Shown here one piece after another: positions 1 through 8,328 of a stretch of DNA of 64,000 nucleotides. The stretch's first letter is position 1, and every line of letters begins with the position of its first letter. The notes beneath the pieces are model-generated. The model saw only the letters and a program-made list of their open reading frames with translations. It ran no database searches and was not told the DNA's origin. The stretch covers positions 2,287,501-2,351,500 of the forward strand of contig NZ_CP054840.1 in NCBI RefSeq assembly GCF_013363755.1, in the 5' to 3' direction. The translations under genes and the position numbers were made by a program. Source of the stretch: Comamonas antarctica (GTDB lineage Bacteria; Pseudomonadota; Gammaproteobacteria; Burkholderiales; Burkholderiaceae_C).

Positions 1-376
1 CCAGACTGCTGGCCTTGTACGGCGAATTCCTGTAGATCAGCGGATTCACGGTGATGCTGCTGCTGTTCGTGGCCAGCAGCGTGTAGCCGTCGGCTGCGGC
101 ACGCGCAACTTCGGCAACGCCAATGGAGCCATTGGCGCCGCCCTTGTTGTCGATGATCACCGGCTGGCCCAGCGACTTTGCCATCCCGTTGGCAAGCATC
201 CGGGCCATGGTGTCGGTGATGGAGCCGGCCGGGAATGGAACCACGATGCGAATGACTTTTGCGGGCCACTTCGCTTCCTGGGCCCATGCCGGGGACGCGG
301 CCCAGGGCAGCGCCGCTGCGCCTGCAACACCTGCGGAAGCGGCCAGAAAATCACGACGCGAGCTGAACTTGTTCAT
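1..376 (-). CDS. Tripartite tricarboxylate transporter substrate-binding protein (TctC/Bug), partial
   Basis: Periplasmic solute receptor of the Bug/TctC family, which binds carboxylates or related small organics. Only the N-terminal 125 residues are in the window; the C terminus lies beyond base 1. It starts at an ATG (376-374) preceded by GGAG. The signal peptide carries an RR pair (MNKFSSRRDFLAAS) and ends near AWAQ. The typical motifs follow: IRIVVPFPAGSITD, then GQPVIIDNKGGANGSIG, then DGYTLL. It is the last gene of the operon with the thioesterase, carboxylase and CoA-transferase, 47 bases after the latter, so its ligand is probably the acid activated by that CoA-transferase (inference). 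Confidence 0.93.
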   Translation of the reverse strand, partial: MNKFSSRRDFLAASAGVAGAAALPWAASPAWAQEAKWPAKVIRIVVPFPAGSITDTMARMLANGMAKSLGQPVIIDNKGGANGSIGVAEVARAAADGYTLLATNSSSITVNPLIYRNSPYKASSL

Positions 377-423
377 GTTTTGTCTCCTCAGATTGATGGA
401 TTTGAAATGCCCTGGGAAGCGCC

Positions 424-2877
424 TCAGGCCCGCTTCCTTGTAGCCACCGTTCCCGTTATCCCGCTGCTCTCCAGCGCATCCACCTGCCCTGCCGTCAAGC
501 CTGTCACGCGCGAGAACACCTCGCGGCTGTGCTCGCCCAGCGTCGGGGCCACGCGGCATATTTCCAGCGGCTCCTGGCTTTCGCGAAACCACGGCGTGGT
601 CGCAAGGTACTCTCCCAGATGCGCGCGCCGCACCTTGCGGAAGAAGCCGCGTCCGCGCAGATGCGGATCGTCGAGAACGTCCCATATCGGCTTCACGACG
701 CCCGCGCTGACGCCCGCACGCTGCAGCAAACGCATGGCCTCCTCTGCAGGCCGCCGACTCGTCCAGGCCGTGATGGCCGCATCGATCTCTTCCCGTTGTG
801 CGCGGCGTGCCGTGACACCCCACAACGCAGCGTCCAGGCCGAGTTCAGCCGCCATCACGACGGTCGCCAGGGATTTCCATTGCACGTCATTGACAACGCT
901 GACCACCAGCCAGGCATCGTCGCCCGCACAGCGATAGATGCCGTGCGGCGCAAAGACCGGATGCAGATTGCCCTGGCGCCCACGGGTGCTGCCGTTGAGC
1001 GATTGCTCGATCAGAAACGGCGCGGCCAAGGGCAGCATGCACTCCACCTGCGAGAGATTGACATGCCGGCCGTGGCCGGTGCGCGCCTGCACCAGCAAGG
1101 CCAGCAATGCCGCCGCTCCCGCACTCACCCCTCCTATGGGATCCCCATAGGCATAGGAGGTCAGAGACGGCGGATTCTGCGCAAAGCCGGTATGGTGCGG
1201 CAGTCCGCTGGCCTGCTCCAGCGTGCCGCCGTAAGCGCGCACCCCGCTCCACTCGTTGCCGATGCCGAATGCGGGCATCGAGACCATCACCAGCCGGTCG
1301 TTCACCTTGCGCAGGGATGCGTAGTCGAGGCCCAGCTTGGGCAGGACCTCGGTCGAATAGTTCTCTATGACCATGTCGGCGGATTTCACCAGCTCGAGAA
1401 ACAGCGCACGGCCATCGGCATGCGTCAGGTCGAGCGTGACACCCAGCTTGTTGCGGTTCATCAACGCGAAGTTGGAATTCTTCTCGTAAAGACGGTCCCG
1501 GTAGAACTCCTCGGTGAAATGCGTGCCGCGCCACCAATCGGGGTACTGCGTTCCCTCCACCTTGATGACCTCGGCGCCAAAGTCCGCCAGCGTCCGCGCC
1601 GCCAAGGGGCCGGCCCAGCCCATGGTGAGGTCGATGACACGCATCTTGCGCAGCGGCTGCAGGCCTTCTGCGGCCCTGGTCCGCCCGGCTGCGCAGGCCA
1701 GCGCGGCCTCGCTGCGGTAGTGCTCGCTGTGCGCGCCTTTTTGCGCCGCGACGCCGCCGCGCAGCGGGCCTGCGTCGCCCAGTGGAAACGGCACGCCGAC
1801 ACCCTCGAAACGGCTGGCTCCTGACTCGATCGGAACAAAGGCCGCGCGTTCGCGGTGCACCTTCTGCGCCAGCAGTTCAGCCATCGTGGGAACCAGCACC
1901 GCGGGAAATTTTGCGCTGCCCAGCAGCTCGAACCACTCGCTGGCCGTTCTGGTCAGCAACGCCGGCTGCAAAAATGCATCGATTTCATCGGCGTGGCTGA
2001 TACGCGTCGGGCCGCTGACAAAGCGCGGGTCGTTGGCAAACTCCGGCCGGCCGATGGCGGCGCACAGGGTGGACCACTGCGGCAAGGTGTGCGCAAAAAG
2101 GCCGATCCATCCATTTTTGGTTGGGTAGATGCCTCCGGGATGGGTCGTGCAGAAGCGATTGACGCCCAGACGGGCCAGTGGATGGCGTCCGTCCTGCACC
2201 ATGCCGGCTTCCATCTCGACGACCGTGAAAGCCGTCTCGTGAATGCTCAGCACATAGCGCCGGCTGCCGTCGGATTCGCCCAGCAATGCGGCCACGGCAC
2301 TGGAAAAAGCCGCCAGCCCCGCGACGATTCCCGTCTGCAGGTCATGCGGCAGATGGGGTGGCCCTTCCACGGCACCGCTGCCATGGACCGCTCCCGCCAG
2401 CGCCCGGCACACTGCGTCAGAACCCACGAACTGGCTGTAGGGGCCGCTTTCACCGAACCAGGTGAGATACACCTCGATCGGCAGCTTGGCACTTGCGGTG
2501 TCCCCGCTTCGGCGGCAGACAGGATGGCCCAGTATTTCCACGCCCTCGCGCAACGCCCGGGCATCGAGCACCACGTCGCAGCTCATGGCCAGACGCGACA
2601 GCCATGCATGCTCCTCGATACTCTGGCCGCGCAGCGTGACACTGCGCTTGTTGGTGCCGAGCCAGACGTTCAGTGCGCTCTGGGGTGCCTGGCCAGCGTT
2701 GTTCAGCAGGGGGGGGAGATGGCGCAGTTCGTCGCCGTCACCATCCTCCACCTTGATGACTTCGGCACCGAAGTCGGCAAAGAGTTTCCCGGCATAGGCC
2801 AGGGCCGACCCGGTACCTATTTCAAGCACCCGTATTCCGGTCAGGGCCAGCTGGCCCGAAGTTTCAATCTTGGTCAC
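424..2877 (-). CDS. Double-domain CaiB/BaiF family III CoA-transferase
   Basis: An 817-residue protein with two consecutive class III CoA-transferase (CaiB/BaiF) domains. Each opens with the family hallmark: GIRVLEIGTGSALAYAGKLFADFGAEVIKVE near residue 14 and MRVIDLTMGWAGPLAARTLADFGAEVIKVE near residue 411 (each split here only by description, not by sequence). Family members move CoA from an acyl-CoA donor to a free acid; single-domain members are about 400 residues and work as interlocked dimers, so this fusion may act as an intramolecular pair. The start is GTG at 2877-2875 with GGGAAA about eight bases upstream. It lies 30 bases after the acyl-CoA carboxylase and before a Bug receptor, which suggests uptake, CoA activation and carboxylation of one carboxylic acid. 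Substrate unknown. Confidence 0.9.
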   Translation of the reverse strand: MTKIETSGQLALTGIRVLEIGTGSALAYAGKLFADFGAEVIKVEDGDGDELRHLPPLLNNAGQAPQSALNVWLGTNKRSVTLRGQSIEEHAWLSRLAMSCDVVLDARALREGVEILGHPVCRRSGDTASAKLPIEVYLTWFGESGPYSQFVGSDAVCRALAGAVHGSGAVEGPPHLPHDLQTGIVAGLAAFSSAVAALLGESDGSRRYVLSIHETAFTVVEMEAGMVQDGRHPLARLGVNRFCTTHPGGIYPTKNGWIGLFAHTLPQWSTLCAAIGRPEFANDPRFVSGPTRISHADEIDAFLQPALLTRTASEWFELLGSAKFPAVLVPTMAELLAQKVHRERAAFVPIESGASRFEGVGVPFPLGDAGPLRGGVAAQKGAHSEHYRSEAALACAAGRTRAAEGLQPLRKMRVIDLTMGWAGPLAARTLADFGAEVIKVEGTQYPDWWRGTHFTEEFYRDRLYEKNSNFALMNRNKLGVTLDLTHADGRALFLELVKSADMVIENYSTEVLPKLGLDYASLRKVNDRLVMVSMPAFGIGNEWSGVRAYGGTLEQASGLPHHTGFAQNPPSLTSYAYGDPIGGVSAGAAALLALLVQARTGHGRHVNLSQVECMLPLAAPFLIEQSLNGSTRGRQGNLHPVFAPHGIYRCAGDDAWLVVSVVNDVQWKSLATVVMAAELGLDAALWGVTARRAQREEIDAAITAWTSRRPAEEAMRLLQRAGVSAGVVKPIWDVLDDPHLRGRGFFRKVRRAHLGEYLATTPWFRESQEPLEICRVAPTLGEHSREVFSRVTGLTAGQVDALESSGITGTVATRKRA

Positions 2878-2907
2878 AGTCGATTTCCCGCTCGTTGGCT
2901 CAAGGGC

Positions 2908-5900
2908 TCACCAGGTGTCGACAAAGGAGCGGCGGGGCCGGCCGGCGCGCAGCGATGCGGAGGCGATGCCCTGGCGTATCCAGGTCCGGGTCTCGGCCGG
3001 ATCGATGACCGCGTCGATTTCCGTGGTGGAGGCGACATTGATCGCATGGCCGCGCTCATAGGCTCTGGCCACGAGCTGGTCGTAGAGCGCCCGCCGCTGC
3101 GGGCCGTCGGGAACGCTCTCCAGTTCCTTCTTGAATCCCAGCTGGATCGAGCCTTCGAGCCCCATGGGACCAAACTCGCCCGTGGGCCAGGACACGGCGC
3201 AGCTCGCGGACAGAAAGCCCCCGCCCGCCATGGCCATGGCGCCCAGGCCATAGCCTTTGCGCAGCGCAATCGCCAGGATGGCGACCCTGAGCTTCGCCGC
3301 GGTGACGAACATGCGCGAGACATGACGCACCTGGGCCTTGGCCTCCTCGTCGGGGCCGACCATGAAGCCCGGAGTGTCGATCAGGGAAATGATGGGCAGG
3401 CCATGCACATCGCAGAGATTCATGAAGCGCGCTGCCTTGTCGGCCGCATCGGCATCGATGGCGCCCCCCAGATGCTGGGGGTTGTTGGCAATGATGCCCA
3501 CGGGCTGGCCTTCGACGCGCGCCAGCGCCGTATGCATGCCGTGGCCAAACCCCGAGCGCAGCATCAGCACGCTGCCGATGTCGGCAATTCCTTCGATCGC
3601 CTTGCGGCTGTCGTAGACACGCAGGCGGTTTTCCGGAACCACATGGCGCAGCGCCATCGGATTCGGCGCCGACCAGTCCTTCAGCCGGCCCTGGAACATG
3701 GACAGATAGTGCTTGGCGGCGACCACGGCCTGCGCCTCGTTCTCGACCAGGATGTCGATCACGCCATTCGCGTACTGCACCGGTGCCGGCCCCACTTCCT
3801 CGGGCTTGAAGATGCCCAGGCCACCGCCTTCGATCATGGCCGGGCCGGCCATGCCGATGTTGGCGCTTTTGTCTGCGATGATGACGTCGCAGACGCCCAG
3901 GAAGGCCGCATTTCCGGCGAAGCAGCGTCCGGACACCAGGCCTACCAGCGGGACCTCGCCGCTGAGCTCGGCCAGCGCGGCAAACGCGGGCTGGTAGAGA
4001 CCGGAGACAAAGGGGAAGTCCACATCGCCGGGCCGGCCGCCGCCGCCCTCGGCAAACAGCACCAATGGCAGTTCATCGCGGCGCGCGCGCTCCACCAATC
4101 GATCCGTCTTGATGTGATTGCGTTTGCCCTGGGTCCCCGCCAGCACCGTGGCGTCGTAAGCCATGACGGCGCTGAGCGAGCTTTCGTAGCCGAATTCAGC
4201 GCCGTTGATATTGGCGATGCCGGTCACGATGCCATCCGCCGGGGTGTTCGCAATCAGGTCCTCCTTGGTGCGGCGGCTGGCCTGCGCCGCGACCACCAGG
4301 GCACCGTACTCGACGAAAGAATTGTCGTCGCACAGGTCGGCAATATTTTCCCGGGCCGTGCGCTGCCCACGCGCGCGCCGTTTTGCCACGGCCTCGGGCC
4401 GCGCCGCGTCATACAGCACCGCATGGCGGTCCAGCACCGCTTGCAGGTCGGGACGCACGGTATCCAGATCCACGGCCTGGCTGTCGCTGGCCGCACCGGC
4501 GCTGCTGCCCTCGGGCTCCATCACCACCAGAACGTCGCCTTCCAACGCCTGCTCGCCCTTCACCGTCCTTACTTCCAGCACGCGCCCGTCGAATTCCGCG
4601 ACGATGGAGTGTTCCATCTTCATCGCCTCTATCACCGCGATGGCCTGACCTTGCCGCACGGATTCATTCACGCCGACGGAAACTTCGACGATGCGCCCGC
4701 TCAACGGCGCACGGGTCGCCACTTGCCCCTCTTCCAGCGGCGAATGCATTGCTTGCGCGGCCACTGCCGGCGCGCTGGCCTGCCGGCCCATTTCACCGAT
4801 CAGCGCGTCCTTTTCTTGCTGCTGGGTCTTGAGCAGCGCGGCAGCGGCCAGCAATTCGGGAAGAATCGATTCCAGATAGCGCGTATGGTTGTGCTGCTGT
4901 TCGAAGTCGCCGCGGCCCACGATGGCCCGCAACAGATGGATGTTGGTGGGCACCCCGACAATTCTGAATTCGGCCAGGCTGCGGCGCAGACGTCGGACCG
5001 CGCTCGCGAAGTCCGGGCTGGGGCTGGAGACGATCAATTTGGCCAACAGCGTATCGAAGGCCGGCGCTGGAGAATATCCGCTGTAGGCGTGGGTATCGAC
5101 GCGTACGTCCGGACCCGCTGGCGGATCGAAGCGCTCCAGGCGCCCATGCGCAGGGCGCGCCATGCCAGTCTCGTCCGTGGACTCCGCCGTGACGCGGACC
5201 TGGATGGCGTAGCCCTTGAGCTGGGGTGGGTTGGCCGGGTCCAGCCCCAGGCTTTCGAGACTGCGTCCCTGCGCAAGTCCCATCTGCAAGGCCACCAGGT
5301 CGATGCCGGTGACCTGCTCGGTGATCGTGTGTTCGACCTGCAGGCGTGGATTGGCCTCGATGAAGACGAAGTCGGTCTGCATGCCCTGCTCGTCTTCCTC
5401 GACGAGGAACTCGAAGGTCCCCAGGCTCAGGTATTTCACCCGGGAAGCCAGTTGCTTGGCCGCCGCGAGAATGCGCGCGCGCAGCTGCGCCGTGAGCACG
5501 GGGCTGGGCGCAATCTCGACCACTTTCTGAAAGCGGCGCTGTAGCGTGCAGTCGCGGTCGCCGAGCGCCACGACATGGACGCCGTCTCCCGCGATCTGCA
5601 CTTCGATATGGCGCGCACGATTGACGAGTCGCTCCGCATACAGTGCATCGACGCCAAACGCCGACATCGCCTCGGAACGGCAGCGGGCGTAAAGCTCCGG
5701 GATCTCGGCGCGGGTCTTGACGACGCGCATGCCGCGGCCCCCGCCGCCGCCCACCGCCTTGATGACGATTCCCACGCCGCCCTGTTCGTCGAAGAATCCG
5801 CAGATCTCCTCGAGTGTGGCGCCGCCGTGCGTCGCGGGCATGACCGGGACTTCGCATTCCCTGGCGAGTTGCAGCGCTGCGCCCTTGTCACCGAACAGCG

Positions 5901-6225
5901 CCAGATGCTCGATGGCCGGGCCGATGAACGTGATTCCCGCTTCGGCGCAGGCCAGGGCGAAATCGGATCGCTCGCTGAGAAAGCCGTAGCCCGGATGAAT
6001 CGCGTCGCACTCCTGGCTCTTGGCGGCGGCAATGATGGCGCCGATATCGATATAGGCGGCCGGTCCGGTGCCGGCCAACGCCACGGCCGCATCGGCCACG
6101 ATGCGATGCTGGGAGTTCGCGTCGTCGCTGGAGTAGACGGCAATGCCTTCAATGCCCATATCACGCGCTGCACGCAGGACGCGAATGGCAATCTCGCCAC
6201 GGTTTGCAACCAAAATTCTTTTCAT
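2908..6225 (-). CDS. Fused acyl-CoA carboxylase: biotin carboxylase, BCCP and carboxyltransferase in one chain
   Basis: A 1105-residue biotin-dependent carboxylase. The biotin carboxylase domain fills roughly residues 1-450 (MKRILVANRGEIA; glycine-rich KAVGGGGGRGMRV; FIEANPRLQVEH). The biotinyl domain is near residues 500-580, with the site EAMKMEHS and Lys536 as the biotinylated residue. The carboxyltransferase domain runs from about 590 to the end (GGGGRPGDVDFPFVSG; GMAGPAMIEGGG). Most acetyl- and propionyl-CoA carboxylases split these parts over two or more subunits. I chose the ATG at 6225-6223 because the open frame upstream has no family similarity. It sits between a thioesterase and a CoA-transferase. 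Whether it takes acetyl-, propionyl-, geranyl- or another acyl-CoA cannot be told by eye. Confidence 0.92.
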   Translation of the reverse strand: MKRILVANRGEIAIRVLRAARDMGIEGIAVYSSDDANSQHRIVADAAVALAGTGPAAYIDIGAIIAAAKSQECDAIHPGYGFLSERSDFALACAEAGITFIGPAIEHLALFGDKGAALQLARECEVPVMPATHGGATLEEICGFFDEQGGVGIVIKAVGGGGGRGMRVVKTRAEIPELYARCRSEAMSAFGVDALYAERLVNRARHIEVQIAGDGVHVVALGDRDCTLQRRFQKVVEIAPSPVLTAQLRARILAAAKQLASRVKYLSLGTFEFLVEEDEQGMQTDFVFIEANPRLQVEHTITEQVTGIDLVALQMGLAQGRSLESLGLDPANPPQLKGYAIQVRVTAESTDETGMARPAHGRLERFDPPAGPDVRVDTHAYSGYSPAPAFDTLLAKLIVSSPSPDFASAVRRLRRSLAEFRIVGVPTNIHLLRAIVGRGDFEQQHNHTRYLESILPELLAAAALLKTQQQEKDALIGEMGRQASAPAVAAQAMHSPLEEGQVATRAPLSGRIVEVSVGVNESVRQGQAIAVIEAMKMEHSIVAEFDGRVLEVRTVKGEQALEGDVLVVMEPEGSSAGAASDSQAVDLDTVRPDLQAVLDRHAVLYDAARPEAVAKRRARGQRTARENIADLCDDNSFVEYGALVVAAQASRRTKEDLIANTPADGIVTGIANINGAEFGYESSLSAVMAYDATVLAGTQGKRNHIKTDRLVERARRDELPLVLFAEGGGGRPGDVDFPFVSGLYQPAFAALAELSGEVPLVGLVSGRCFAGNAAFLGVCDVIIADKSANIGMAGPAMIEGGGLGIFKPEEVGPAPVQYANGVIDILVENEAQAVVAAKHYLSMFQGRLKDWSAPNPMALRHVVPENRLRVYDSRKAIEGIADIGSVLMLRSGFGHGMHTALARVEGQPVGIIANNPQHLGGAIDADAADKAARFMNLCDVHGLPIISLIDTPGFMVGPDEEAKAQVRHVSRMFVTAAKLRVAILAIALRKGYGLGAMAMAGGGFLSASCAVSWPTGEFGPMGLEGSIQLGFKKELESVPDGPQRRALYDQLVARAYERGHAINVASTTEIDAVIDPAETRTWIRQGIASASLRAGRPRRSFVDTW

Positions 6226-6298
6226 TGTTTTCCTGATTCTTGTCTCGGGGATGTCGCGGCGCAGTGCGGCGCAAAGGGGGACGGACGGCTGGGATCGC

Positions 6299-6739
6299 CT
6301 AGGGCGCGCGCGGCACCAGCTTGAACACCGCCCTCGCGGCGGCCAGTACATTGCCCTGTGCGTCCTTGACCTCGCCCTCGCAAAAGGCGATGCGCTTGCC
6401 GCGGCGCTTGCAGATCGCGAACACATCGACATCCGCTGCCGCGGGCTCGTAGAAATGGGTGTTCATGTCGATGGTTGCAGCACCCACGTTGATTGGGTCG
6501 TGCGCGCATGCCACGACGCCCAGGCTGAAGTCCAGCGCACTCATCAGGGCTCCGCCGTGGATGTCGCCGCGGCTGTTGACCAGTACGCGCTGCAGCCTCA
6601 GGCGGGTATGGCAGCAGTCCCCCTGCAGGCTGATGCTCTCGAGTCCGATATGGTTCATGAAGGGCACGTCGAGCCCGAAATGACACCAGGGCGCGGCATC
6701 CGCATCCAGGTTCCATCCATTGCTGGTCAAGATAGTCAA
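6299..6739 (-). CDS. PaaI-like hotdog-fold thioesterase
   Basis: About 146 residues, the usual size of a PaaI/4HBT-type hotdog thioesterase, which hydrolyses acyl-CoA thioesters in the cytoplasm. Visible motifs are VPFMNHIGLE at the start, the central helix region SRGDIHGGALMSALDFSLG, and the strand VGAATIDMNTHFYEPA. The start is uncertain: a TTG at 6739-6737 with GGAAAG six bases upstream keeps the conserved APWCHFGLDVPFMNHIG segment, while the first ATG (6658-6656) would cut it off. It is the first gene of the carboxylase/CoA-transferase operon, 72 bases before the carboxylase, and may release CoA from stalled intermediates. Confidence 0.82.
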   Translation of the reverse strand: MTILTSNGWNLDADAAPWCHFGLDVPFMNHIGLESISLQGDCCHTRLRLQRVLVNSRGDIHGGALMSALDFSLGVVACAHDPINVGAATIDMNTHFYEPAAADVDVFAICKRRGKRIAFCEGEVKDAQGNVLAAARAVFKLVPRAP

Positions 6740-7186
6740 TTGCTGCTTTCCAAAAATACAGGAGCTGCCGGGAGCCGGGGTGCCAAACCCGCCCTCCCCC
6801 AGTTCAGCCCGCCAGGCCACGCGAATCGGTAAAGGAATAGTAGGTTTCCCGTTTCCGCGACACAATTCACATGTTTCTTGGACAGCTATAGCGGTTCGGC
6901 ATAACCGGACGATCTCGCGGTGGTGATGAAACCGGACCACCCATTGGCCAGCATGGCGAACTTTGGCTCGACCAGGGCCCGCCCTACCCCTCGACGGCTT
7001 GGAGCATGGCGCATCGCTCTCGGACCTGCTGGCCACGCCAGCCGGCCTGAGCCGGAAGGCGCTCAAGCTGCGCGTGCAGATGCAAGGTGTCGAGGCCGTG
7101 TGCCGCATGATGCGCGCCGTCCTGTTTCGGTCCGGCGCCAGGATGCAGTCATGGGTGTGGCACTACTGACCCATTCTTCTGCGCGC
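6740..7186. other. Intergenic stretch without a recognisable gene
   Basis: The 447 bases between the thioesterase start and the end of the GNAT-Rnk gene hold no convincing gene. An open frame at 6963-7169 on the plus strand could encode 68 residues, but it resembles no family I know and has no clear ribosome binding site. The wording around 6900-6970 (ACCGGACGATC, GATGAAACCGGACCACCC) looks like degraded insertion-sequence flank, without a transposase to support it. Confidence 0.4.
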
Positions 7187-8098
7187 CTACAGGTGAAAAT
7201 CACCCGCCGCTTCAGGCTGATAAAGCAGCTTTTCAATCGAGATACGGCGGGTGCGGTCCGGAATCCGCCAGTCGATCGCATCGCCCTCCTTGTAGCCCAG
7301 GATCGCGGTGCCGATCTCGGAGCATACCGACAGCTTGCCGGCACTTGCGTCCGCGTCCTGCGGGTAGACAAGTGCGACTTCCACGGCCTCGTCGTCGAGC
7401 AGCAAGCGGGCCCTGGAGTTCATGGTGACCACATTGCGCGCCACCTGCTGCGCATCGACCAGCATGGCTCGCTCGATTTCATGCTCCAGGTCGACGGCAG
7501 CGCCGCCCTGCTCGAACTCAAGCACACTCCTGAGCCGGGCACGGTCGATCTCGGTGATATAGATGCCCGTGGGGTCATCCACGGCGCTTTCGCGCAGGAA
7601 CCGGAGATAGCGCTGCGAAGTCATGGAAAACGACTTCAGCGTCGGCGTCTCGCTTTCCAGCAGGAAGTCGCAGCGCACAAAGGCCTGCAAGGAGCGCGCA
7701 TTGTCCGCGTGGATCCTGGCGACGAGCTTCTCGGCGCGCATGTCGAAGAACGCCAGCTTCATGCCTTCGCGAAGGGCGCTGGCGCCCAGCCGCCGGCCCC
7801 AATTGTCGCGATCGCCAATGACCAGGACGATTTCGCAATCCGGGCCGGTCTTGACGAGCCGGACAAAACCTACGGGCACGTCATGCCGGTCGCAGGCCAT
7901 GAAAAACCGGCCCCCTTGATTGAACAGATGGGTCAGGACAGGCAGCTGGACCCTGTCGATGACCTGCCCGATGAAGCGGGAGACATCGCGCGAATCGCTC
8001 AGATAGCGAACCACGCTCTCGTCCTCCAGCCAATCCATCAGATCCAGCGCGTTTGCCCGGGTGATCTCGGGACTCAGAGAAATGAAAGGCTTGCTCAT
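7187..8098 (-). CDS. Fused GNAT acetyltransferase / Rnk-type nucleoside diphosphate kinase regulator
   Basis: A 303-residue protein in two parts. Residues 1 to about 165 form a GNAT N-acetyltransferase fold with an acetyl-CoA loop near 100-108 (WGRRLGASA) and a downstream ADNARSLQAFVRCDF segment. Residues about 175-303 look like Rnk, whose C-terminal fold is shared with GreA/GreB: ITEIDRARLRSVLE, then ARLLLDDEAVEVALVYPQDAD, then SEIGTAILGYKEGDAIDW. Rnk proteins affect nucleotide balance and may touch RNA polymerase. The ATG at 8098-8096 (MSKPFISLS) starts the conserved part; longer upstream frame is non-homologous. It appears monocistronic. The acetyl acceptor is unknown. Confidence 0.85.
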   Translation of the reverse strand: MSKPFISLSPEITRANALDLMDWLEDESVVRYLSDSRDVSRFIGQVIDRVQLPVLTHLFNQGGRFFMACDRHDVPVGFVRLVKTGPDCEIVLVIGDRDNWGRRLGASALREGMKLAFFDMRAEKLVARIHADNARSLQAFVRCDFLLESETPTLKSFSMTSQRYLRFLRESAVDDPTGIYITEIDRARLRSVLEFEQGGAAVDLEHEIERAMLVDAQQVARNVVTMNSRARLLLDDEAVEVALVYPQDADASAGKLSVCSEIGTAILGYKEGDAIDWRIPDRTRRISIEKLLYQPEAAGDFHL

Positions 8099-8298
8099 CT
8101 CAACCACATTTGGTTTCAAGTATGAAAGCCCTTCATGACCAAAGCCATGACGGTTCTTTCGAAAACGCTCGATTCTATGGCAGTGCCTGTCGCGGGTCTG
8201 GAACCTGCCCGGTTTTGTTCTTGAGAGGACTGACCCGTTGCCGCACGCGGAATCACAAGCCAGTTGGCGTTTTGAAGTCACGCTGCATCCTTATAATA

Positions 8299-8316
8299 TT
8301 GATAATTCATTATCAA
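8299..8316. promoter_or_regulatory. Fur-like palindrome with nearby -10 hexamer
   Basis: TTGATAATTCATTATCAA is an 8-2-8 inverted repeat, 12 bases before the start of the downstream membrane protein, in an AT-rich island within GC-rich DNA. A perfect TATAAT lies just upstream at 8292-8297. The arms match the Fur-box half-site TGATAAT/ATTATCA, but the spacer is two bases instead of the usual one, so the Fur assignment is inference. Confidence 0.45.
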
Positions 8317-8328
8317 GATAGCAGACTC

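Noticed and set aside
1855..5544. Very long open frame on the plus strand (over 1200 codons) antisense to the carboxylase and CoA-transferase genes
   Set aside because: It mirrors two well-supported minus-strand genes; its translation has no domain pattern and reflects the high GC content.
6963..7169. Small gene of 68 codons on the plus strand
   Set aside because: No ribosome binding site, no recognisable motif and codon use typical of random GC-rich frame.
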